In this document: one piece after another, positions 1-5,025 of the stretch | How positions within the stretch are numbered: position 1 is the first letter of the stretch | Layout: the number at the start of each line of letters is the position of its first letter | From: Acidobacteriota bacterium | Lineage (GTDB): Bacteria; Acidobacteriota; Vicinamibacteria; Vicinamibacterales; JACQTH01 | Direction of reading: 5' to 3' | Length of the DNA: 5,025 nucleotides | NCBI GenBank assembly: GCA_016210935.1 | Contig: JACQTH010000060.1 | Coordinates: 1 to 5,025 of the forward strand | Notes under the pieces: model-generated | Seen by the model: only the letters and a program-made list of their open reading frames with translations | What the model was told of the DNA's origin: nothing | Database searches by the model: none | Program-made: the position numbers and the translations under genes

Positions 1-503
1 ACCCAGAGCGCCTGCGGCCGAAGGAGCGCCAGCGCGCCGGGCGCCGCGCCGAGAGCGCTGAGGCCCGCGGTGGCGACGATGAGCAGCCCGATGAGGCCGA
101 CGGCGCGGTCGAGCAGCACGATCGTGGTCGCGACGGTCTTCGATCCCGCCGGAGCGGCCGTGTCGCTGATCCGGACGACGTCGCCGCCGATGTTGCTCGG
201 CAGGAAGTTGTTGAAGAACGTAGCGACCAGATACGAGCGCACGAGCAACCGGTGCGGCACGTTGATGTCCTGGGCGGTCAGCATCAGCGCCCAACGCCAG
301 GCGCTCGTCAGGATCATGAGCAGGTACAACGCGATCGCGACGCTCAGCCACCACGCGGATGCGGAGCGAAGCTCGTGTCCGAGGCGTTGGACATCGACCT
401 GCCTCAGCAGAAAGACGAGCAGGCTCGCGCTGACCAGCGCCTTGGCGAGAAAGCGCAGATGAGCGGGTCGAAGCGCGAAGCTGGAGCCGGTCTCGGTTGT
501 CAT
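1..503 (-). CDS. Flippase-like LPG_synthase_TM/UPF0104 (AglD-like) family membrane protein, N-terminal part
   Basis: The reverse strand reads open from an ATG at 503-501 to the window edge, giving 167 codons with no stop. The gene continues outside the window; family members are usually a little over 300 residues, so about half is present. Hydrophobic segments lie near residues 18-33, 51-67 and 130-152. The recognisable core is FFNNFLPSNIGGDVVR at residues 96-111 followed by DRAVGLIGL at 132-140, a signature of the lysylphosphatidylglycerol synthase transmembrane / UPF0104 family. In this family the membrane part of MprF moves or makes aminoacyl-lipids, while many stand-alone members such as AglD-like proteins sit in glycan loci and have no settled biochemical role. 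The ATG is the first start in a 98-bp divergent region shared with the 602 gene, and no clear Shine-Dalgarno precedes it. Family assignment is firm; substrate is unknown. Confidence 0.9.
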   Translation of the reverse strand, partial: MTTETGSSFALRPAHLRFLAKALVSASLLVFLLRQVDVQRLGHELRSASAWWLSVAIALYLLMILTSAWRWALMLTAQDINVPHRLLVRSYLVATFFNNFLPSNIGGDVVRISDTAAPAGSKTVATTIVLLDRAVGLIGLLIVATAGLSALGAAPGALALLRPQALW

Positions 504-523
504 CGGGGCGTCGAGCGGTGCGC

Positions 524-553
524 AATGTATCACAGCGATTGCACGCCCTCCAA
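524..553 (-). promoter_or_regulatory. Candidate sigma70-like promoter for the flippase-like gene
   Basis: On the reverse strand TTGGAG (553-548; 4 of 6 matches to TTGACA) and TACATT (529-524; 4 of 6 to TATAAT) are separated by 18 bp. A TG one base before the hexamer gives an extended -10. Transcription would start near 517, leaving a leader of about 13 nt before the ATG at 503. The -10 hexamer overlaps one arm of a short inverted repeat, GCAAT (522-526) and ATTGC (538-542), which could be a weak operator or chance. The hexamers are imperfect, so this is a position-supported guess only. Confidence 0.3.
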
Positions 554-601
554 GACACCGGCGCGCGGCCGTACGCGTGTGTCGAAGTGACGCGACGACC
601 G

Positions 602-3040
602 ATGGAGACTGTCGTCAGGCTGGCCGCCGCCGTTTTCGTGCTGGCGCTGGTCGGCTATCTCGGCGAAGCCTGGGTGACGATCACCAGGTGGTCATCGGGA
701 ACGCCAGAACTCGTCGCGCGGTTCCCGACGGCTTCCCACTTCTGGACCCAGCTAGCCGCTGCGGCCGGTCTCGTCGCGGTCAGCCTGGCCGTGTGGCGGC
801 AACGGTACCGCCGCACCGCCCAGGACTTTGCGCGTCGCCTCACGCCGATCTTCTGGCTCACCGTCCTCATCCTCCCGTACGTGCCCTGGGTGAATGAGCG
901 TCTTCCGCTCGTGCTGCTGCTCTCGGGTCCCGCTCGATGGGGGGTGATCGCCTTCGTGGCGATCGCGACGGCCTCGGCCTTCCTGACGGACCGTGTGGGA
1001 ATAGCCGTTTCCGAGCTTGGCCGCGCACGTGTGTTCGCTATCAGCCTCGCCATCTTCGTGGCTTGTGGCACGTATGCGCATCGTGCCGCGGGGCTCCAGG
1101 GTGATGAGCCTCACTACCTCGTGATCGCTCAGAGCTTGCTCAAGGATGGGGATCTCAGGATCGAGAACCAGCATTCGCGACGTGAGTATCGCTCCTTTGT
1201 CGACAGGGACCTGCCACCCCATTTCCTGCGCCGCGGTGCGAACGGCGAGATCTACTCCGTTCATGCGCCGGGTCTTCCCGTGCTGCTGTTGCCGGCCTTT
1301 GCGGTAGCGGGCAAGTACGGCGCCATGGCGTTCATGTGTCTGCTCTCGGCGATGACGGCGTCAATCATGTTCGACGTCGCGCAGAGAATCGCTGGGCACC
1401 GCGCAGCCGTCTCCGCGTGGGTGCTCACCGCATTCAGCTCGCCGTTTCTCCAACAAAGCTGGCTGATCTTCCCCGAGATGGCCGCTGCCGCGATCGGTGC
1501 GCTCGCGATGCGGTGGTTGCTGGATGAAAGAGACGCGGCGCCGATCGAATGGCTCTGGCGTGGCCTGGCGCTGGCAATTCTGCCGTGGCTTCACACGAAA
1601 TTCGTTGTCATTCTCGCGGTGTTGGTCGTCGCCTTCGCGATTCGGCTGCGGCGGCAAGTCTGGTCGCTCTGTCTTCTCTCCGCGACGATCGCCGTCGCGC
1701 TCGGACTGTGGTTGTTGTTTTTCTATCTGGTGTATGGCGTCGTGGATCCGGCCGCTCCCTATGGCTCGTCGAGACAGGCGGGCCTGACGCTCGCAAACGT
1801 CCCGCGCGGCGTCCTTGGGTTGCTGATGGACGGACAGTACGGCCTGCTCACGTACTCCCCCATTTACGCGCTGGCTCCGATTGGGTTCCTGTTTCTGGTG
1901 CGCCTGCCGCAGCACCGCTGGTTTGCGGCCACGCTGGCGATGACAGCGATCCTCTTCATCGTCAGCACGACACGGTTTTATATGTGGTGGGGTGGGTGGA
2001 GCGTGCCGGCGAGATTTCTCGTGCCCGTCCTGCCGATGTCGGCCGCTGCGCTGGCATTGACCTTCCGTCGCCTCGAAGGGCGGGGGTTGCTCCCACCGCT
2101 TGTTCTGGCAACCCTGATTAGTGCGCCTGTCCTCGTCGCGGCCGGCAATTCCGATCGGATTCCGATCGCCTCAGAGCGGTGGGGCGACGCAACCGGCGCG
2201 CATCAGGCGGCAGAAATTCTGCGTCGCGCGCTGCCGACGTTTATCCCGCCGCATTGGCAGGGCCAGCTTCCCGTCGCGGCCCTCTGGGTCTTCATGGCGG
2301 GCACCTCGCTCGCGGCGCCGTACTTCTTGCGGCGACGGTGGCCCGGAATGTCGTCGCTCGAATGCGCGGCTGCGAGTGGAACGGCCCTGCTGATCGTCGC
2401 AGGCGCGCTGACGCCAGCCATCATCGACGCGTCGGGAAGGAACGAGATCGCACGTCAAGGGCCGCTCGGCGTGCTGCGCACGTACGACCACGCCGATGGG
2501 CTGATTGTGGATTACGCGCGTTTGCGGACGCTGACGCCCGCCGATCTCCTGACGCGCATGGCCACGCGCCTTCAACTGAGTCCGCGGACCATCGTGCCGG
2601 AACGCGAGGGGAGCGATGACCGGCTGGAAGGAGTCGAAGCTGTTCCCGATTATCCTGGCGCTCATATCATCTATCGCGACCGCAACGTCTTCCCCGAACG
2701 TGGGGCCTTCTGGACGCATGGAGGACAGTCCACACGCATCCTCGTGGTGACGGCGAATGCCGCGAAGCTGATTCTCCATGTCAGCGCCGGCGCCAGTTCC
2801 GGTCGGGTTGACGTGAGCATCGACGGCAAGCCTGTTCCGCTGGAGCTCGAGCGGTGGGCCGAACGACCGATTGAAGTTCCGCTGTCGGAGAGCACAAAGA
2901 TCGTCCCAATCGAGGTCCGGTCTCCGGGCGGATTCCGGCCGGCGGACGCCGTGCCATCATCGAACGATCGGCGCTGGCTGGGCTGCCGCGTCCGCATCGA
3001 ACTGATCCCGCCGGCCGATCGCAGGCCGGCGGCTCGTTGA
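602..3040 (+). CDS. Multi-pass membrane protein, putative GT-C (PMT/ArnT-like) glycosyltransferase with C-terminal soluble domain
   Basis: The 812-residue product has roughly a dozen or more hydrophobic segments up to about residue 610. The early extracytoplasmic loop carries GDEPHY at 167-172; an acidic DE pair in the first large outer loop is the hallmark of GT-C enzymes such as PMT and ArnT, where the Asp is catalytic. HAPGLP at 221-226 and a Trp-rich WWGGWSVPARF at 462-472 are further conserved-looking elements of bacterial GT-C-like membrane proteins. GT-C enzymes take a polyprenyl-phosphate sugar and transfer it outside the membrane. The rest (about 611-812) is soluble, and 696-805 looks beta-rich, possibly a carbohydrate-binding-like sandwich. 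I chose the ATG at 602 because hydrophobic sequence begins almost at once; an in-frame TTG at 497 would add 35 polar residues and overlap the divergent gene. No strong Shine-Dalgarno is visible, only GAAG at 584-587. The fold class is likely; donor and acceptor are unknown. Confidence 0.8.
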   Translation: METVVRLAAAVFVLALVGYLGEAWVTITRWSSGTPELVARFPTASHFWTQLAAAAGLVAVSLAVWRQRYRRTAQDFARRLTPIFWLTVLILPYVPWVNERLPLVLLLSGPARWGVIAFVAIATASAFLTDRVGIAVSELGRARVFAISLAIFVACGTYAHRAAGLQGDEPHYLVIAQSLLKDGDLRIENQHSRREYRSFVDRDLPPHFLRRGANGEIYSVHAPGLPVLLLPAFAVAGKYGAMAFMCLLSAMTASIMFDVAQRIAGHRAAVSAWVLTAFSSPFLQQSWLIFPEMAAAAIGALAMRWLLDERDAAPIEWLWRGLALAILPWLHTKFVVILAVLVVAFAIRLRRQVWSLCLLSATIAVALGLWLLFFYLVYGVVDPAAPYGSSRQAGLTLANVPRGVLGLLMDGQYGLLTYSPIYALAPIGFLFLVRLPQHRWFAATLAMTAILFIVSTTRFYMWWGGWSVPARFLVPVLPMSAAALALTFRRLEGRGLLPPLVLATLISAPVLVAAGNSDRIPIASERWGDATGAHQAAEILRRALPTFIPPHWQGQLPVAALWVFMAGTSLAAPYFLRRRWPGMSSLECAAASGTALLIVAGALTPAIIDASGRNEIARQGPLGVLRTYDHADGLIVDYARLRTLTPADLLTRMATRLQLSPRTIVPEREGSDDRLEGVEAVPDYPGAHIIYRDRNVFPERGAFWTHGGQSTRILVVTANAAKLILHVSAGASSGRVDVSIDGKPVPLELERWAERPIEVPLSESTKIVPIEVRSPGGFRPADAVPSSNDRRWLGCRVRIELIPPADRRPAAR
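3008..3032 (+). other. GC-only 9-bp stem-loop at the end of the GT-C-like gene
   Basis: CCGCCGGCC (3008-3016) pairs perfectly with GGCCGGCGG (3024-3032) around the 7-nt loop GATCGCA. It lies in the last codons of the membrane-protein gene and ends 5 bp before its stop codon. No T-run follows, so it is not a canonical intrinsic terminator. It could stabilise an mRNA 3' end, pause polymerase, or mask initiation at the TTG at 3037. The Pro/Ala/Arg codons alone make GC-rich palindromes fairly likely here, so function is unproven. Confidence 0.4.
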
Positions 3041-3065
3041 CGATCGCGCACAAGTCCCTTATACT
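3037..3065 (+). promoter_or_regulatory. Strong sigma70-like promoter for the family 2 glycosyltransferase gene
   Basis: TTGACG (3037-3042, 5 of 6 to TTGACA) and TATACT (3060-3065, 5 of 6 to TATAAT) are separated by exactly 17 bp, the optimal spacing. The -35 hexamer overlaps the stop codon of the upstream gene. The surrounding stretch, about 3050-3075, is visibly richer in A and T than the flanking coding DNA. The predicted transcription start, about 7 nt after the -10, falls around 3071-3073, at or next to an in-frame TTG codon at 3073. This is the best promoter match I saw in the window. It would let the glycosyltransferase and following lipoprotein be transcribed independently of the membrane-protein gene. 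Confidence 0.55.
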
Positions 3066-3072
3066 CAAGCGT

Positions 3073-4095
3073 TTGCCAGTCGCACCCCAGCTGTCGATCG
3101 TCGTTCCGCTCTGCAACGAAGCGCCAAATGTGGCCGAGCTGTATCACGAGCTGACCGCGACGCTCGAGGCGGCGGAGTGGACCTACGAACTGCTGTTCAT
3201 CGACGACGGCAGCACGGACCAGACGTTTGACGTCGCCGCCGGCCTGCAGGCGGCCGATCCGCGCCTGCGCGTCATCCGCTTCCGCCGCAACTTCGGCCAG
3301 ACGGCGGCGTTCGCGGCCGGCTTCGCGCTTGCCCGCGGGGGCATCATCGTGACGGCCGATGGCGACCTTCAGAACGATCCCCGCGACATTCCCGCGCTCG
3401 TACGGACCCTCGAAGCGGGCAGCGACATCGTCTGCGGCTGGCGAAAGGACCGCAAGGATCCGTTCGTCACGCGCCGCGTGCCGTCGATGATCGCCAACTG
3501 GATTATCTCGACGGCCACGGGCGTGCGGCTGCACGACTACGGCTGTTCGCTCAAGGCGTTCCGTGCGGAAGTCGTCAAGCCGCTCAAGCTGTACGGCGAA
3601 ATGCACCGGTTCATCCCGGCGATCGCCAGCGAGCTCGGCGTGCAGATCGCCGAAACGGTCGTGAATCATCGGCCGCGCCGACACGGGCGGTCGAAGTACG
3701 GGTTGTCCCGGACCGTGCGCGTGCTGCTGGATCTCGTGACCGTGAAGTTCCTGATCAGTTATTCCACGCGGCCGCTGCAGATTTTTGGGCTGGTCGGCCT
3801 GGCGATGGGCGCGATCGGAACGGTCATCTGCAGCTATCTGGCGTACGTTCGTTTGTTCGGGTATCAGTCGATCGCCGACCGTCCGTTGTTGTTGTTCGGC
3901 ATTCTTCTCATCTTCACCGGCGTCCAGCTGGTGACGCTGGGCCTGCTGGCGGAGCTCCAATCGCGCACCTATCACGAGTCGCAGGACAAACCGATCTATG
4001 TCATCCGCGAGATCCGCGAGGCGCCGTATCTGGCCGAAGCGCGGGGACCGGTCCCCGCTTCCTCGGCGCGCGCTCGCGAGGTCCTCGAAGCCTGA
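3073..4095 (+). CDS. GtrB/ArnC/DPM1-like family 2 glycosyltransferase (polyprenyl-phosphate sugar synthase)
   Basis: Numbered from TTG 3073, the product is 340 residues. An N-terminal GT-A domain contains SIVVPLCNEAPN near the start, DDGS at 44-47, the NFGQTAAFAAG segment at 73-83, DGDLQNDP at 96-103 (the metal- and nucleotide-sugar-binding DxD region) and HGRSKYG at 204-210. Two membrane helices follow, about 235-258 and 271-295, then a short basic/acidic tail. This is the layout of GtrB, ArnC and bacterial dolichol-phosphate-mannose-synthase-like enzymes, which transfer a sugar from a nucleotide donor to polyprenyl phosphate on the cytoplasmic face; the sugar cannot be predicted. The motif PxYNEE is here PLCNEA, a mild deviation. 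Start choice: TTG 3037 is also in frame and overlaps the previous stop as TTGA, but its 12 extra codons coincide with a promoter-like sequence, and the shorter form has a typical N-terminus for the family. Neither start has a clear Shine-Dalgarno. The lipoprotein gene begins 5 bp after its stop. Confidence 0.92.
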   Translation: MPVAPQLSIVVPLCNEAPNVAELYHELTATLEAAEWTYELLFIDDGSTDQTFDVAAGLQAADPRLRVIRFRRNFGQTAAFAAGFALARGGIIVTADGDLQNDPRDIPALVRTLEAGSDIVCGWRKDRKDPFVTRRVPSMIANWIISTATGVRLHDYGCSLKAFRAEVVKPLKLYGEMHRFIPAIASELGVQIAETVVNHRPRRHGRSKYGLSRTVRVLLDLVTVKFLISYSTRPLQIFGLVGLAMGAIGTVICSYLAYVRLFGYQSIADRPLLLFGILLIFTGVQLVTLGLLAELQSRTYHESQDKPIYVIREIREAPYLAEARGPVPASSARAREVLEA

Positions 4096-4100
4096 TCGAC

Positions 4101-5025
4101 ATGCGGCGGGTGACGCTTTTGCTCACGACGCTGGTGGCTGCTGCCTGTGGCGGCGGCAGCTCGTCGTATCGCAGCGGCCCCTCGTCTCCCTCCACCCTCG
4201 GTCCGGTGCCCCCGTCGCTGACGGCTCCGATCCCGCTGGCGCCCATAGACGACGTGACGGTCCAAACGCTTCGACCTGAGCTGCGCGTGACGAACGCGAC
4301 GTCCGATCAACCAGGCGAGAGAACCTACGAGTTTCAGCTTGCCGAGAACCCCGAATCGTTCGACGCGTCCGGGCCAGGCGTCCTGACGATCACGAAAACA
4401 GGCGTTCCTGAAGGGGCGGATGGCAGGACGGTGTTTCAGCTGGAACAGGATCTGCCCGTGCCGAAGCGGTTCTACTGGCGGGCACGCGCCGTGCAGCTGT
4501 GGGCGTTTGTCGGACCGTACTCGGCGCCGGCCCGGTTCAAGACCGCGATGCCGCCGAAGCCCGTTCTGCGCGTGGCCTCCTTGACCGCGAGCAGTTCCCG
4601 CGCTGAAGTCGACACCGAGGTCACGCTGGCGGCCGTGATCGACAACACGGACACGCCGGTGGACCGGCTGGTGTTCGAGTGGACGGTCGAGAAGGGCGCC
4701 TTCAGCGGGACGGGGCCGATCGTCCGATGGCGCGCGCCGAGGGGCGAGCGAACACCAGCAACGTACGATCTCCAGTTGACAGTCATCGACAGGTACACGC
4801 TGGTGGACGCCGACGGCAGGACCGAACTGCGCGAGAACCGGGCAACCGCATCGACGCGAGTCCGTGTGCATGACTCACGTGGAGAGCTGACGACGCTGGC
4901 GTTGACGTTTCTCGGCGATTTCGCGAACTCGGCGGTCAGTGCGGAAACCTGCGTGCGGAACTTCAGCGACACCTGCCGCGGAAAACAGGAAGAGCTGGAG
5001 GACATCAGGGACAACCGGCAGAAGT
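4101..5025 (+). CDS. Putative secreted lipoprotein with FN3-like and PKD-like beta domains, C-terminus beyond window
   Basis: An ATG 5 bp after the glycosyltransferase stop opens a frame that continues to the window edge (308 codons, no stop). Residues 1-15 form a short signal peptide (MRR, then a hydrophobic run) ending in LVAAAC; Cys16 is a plausible lipidation site with a relaxed lipobox, followed by a flexible Gly/Ser/Pro-rich linker to about residue 45. Residues about 44-149 resemble a fibronectin type III domain: PELRVTNA, a YEFQLAEN strand and a YWRARA strand before GPYSAPARF. Residues about 168-257 resemble a PKD/Ig-like domain, with VTLAAVIDN, FEWTVEKG and YDLQLTVIDR. A further segment begins near 262 and has Cys284 and Cys292 (C-x7-C) and a charged, probably helical stretch, cut by the edge. 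It is likely anchored in the envelope and exposed to the periplasm or surface. Close spacing suggests cotranscription with the glycosyltransferase. I do not recognise a specific function. Confidence 0.82.
   Translation, partial: MRRVTLLLTTLVAAACGGGSSSYRSGPSSPSTLGPVPPSLTAPIPLAPIDDVTVQTLRPELRVTNATSDQPGERTYEFQLAENPESFDASGPGVLTITKTGVPEGADGRTVFQLEQDLPVPKRFYWRARAVQLWAFVGPYSAPARFKTAMPPKPVLRVASLTASSSRAEVDTEVTLAAVIDNTDTPVDRLVFEWTVEKGAFSGTGPIVRWRAPRGERTPATYDLQLTVIDRYTLVDADGRTELRENRATASTRVRVHDSRGELTTLALTFLGDFANSAVSAETCVRNFSDTCRGKQEELEDIRDNRQK

Noticed and set aside
70..590. Plus-strand open frames over the first 590 bp
   Set aside because: They lie opposite the clear UPF0104-family coding frame and their translations are low-complexity Arg/Ser/Thr-rich.
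497..601. N-terminal extension of the membrane-protein gene from an in-frame TTG at 497
   Set aside because: It would add 35 polar residues before the first membrane segment and overlap the start of the divergent gene by 7 bp; ATG 602 gives a natural membrane-protein N-terminus.
3008..3042. Intrinsic terminator after the GT-C-like gene
   Set aside because: The stem is strong, but the bases after it (CTCGTTGACG) contain no T-run, so a canonical rho-independent terminator is not supported.
3884..3898. GTT/TTG trinucleotide repeat
   Set aside because: It encodes consecutive Leu residues in the second membrane helix of the glycosyltransferase and is only a few units long.
2671..3975. Long minus-strand open frame (434 codons) opposite the end of the GT-C-like gene and most of the glycosyltransferase
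   Set aside because: Its translation is rich in Arg, Gln, Asp and Ala with no domain or membrane pattern, as expected for antisense shadows in high-GC DNA; the plus strand has clear family motifs.
3996..4871. Minus-strand open frame (291 codons) opposite the lipoprotein
   Set aside because: The translation is Arg/Gly/His-rich without motifs, while the plus frame gives a signal peptide and beta-domain patterns continuing to the edge.

Overview
This GC-rich window (5025 bp) reads as ordinary bacterial chromosome, densely coding and without mobile elements. The protein styles resemble environmental Acidobacteriota (Vicinamibacteria-like) genomes: high GC, a GDEPHY-type multi-pass membrane protein, and a lipoprotein with fibronectin-III-like and PKD-like beta domains. 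This taxonomic guess is an inference from protein character, not from a marker gene.

Layout. Positions 1-503 (minus strand) hold the N-terminal half of a flippase-like integral membrane protein of the LPG_synthase_TM/UPF0104 (AglD-like) family, which runs off the left edge. A 98-bp divergent intergenic region (504-601) follows, with a plausible minus-strand promoter. Three plus-strand genes are then packed tightly: an 812-aa multi-pass membrane protein with a GT-C (PMT/ArnT-like) signature and a soluble C-terminal region (602-3040); a GtrB/ArnC/DPM1-like family 2 glycosyltransferase with two C-terminal membrane helices (start at 3073, or 3037 in the extended reading, to 4095); and, 5 bp later, a putative secreted lipoprotein that runs off the right edge (4101-5025).

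How they may work together. A GtrB/DPM1-like enzyme normally makes a polyprenyl-phosphate-linked sugar on the cytoplasmic face. GT-C enzymes use such lipid-linked sugars as donors on the outer face of the membrane. UPF0104-family proteins are multi-pass membrane proteins found in lipid and glycan contexts. The window therefore looks like part of an envelope-glycosylation locus, though acceptor and sugar cannot be read from sequence.

The most noteworthy local structure is at the junction of the GT-C-like gene and the glycosyltransferase. A 9-bp all-GC stem-loop (3008-3032) is followed directly by a sigma70-like promoter, TTGACG-17 bp-TATACT (3037-3065). Its predicted start point falls at or next to an in-frame TTG codon at 3073. 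This suggests the glycosyltransferase has its own promoter and perhaps a leaderless or near-leaderless mRNA. I found no RNA genes, CRISPR arrays, insertion sequences or convincing intrinsic terminators.
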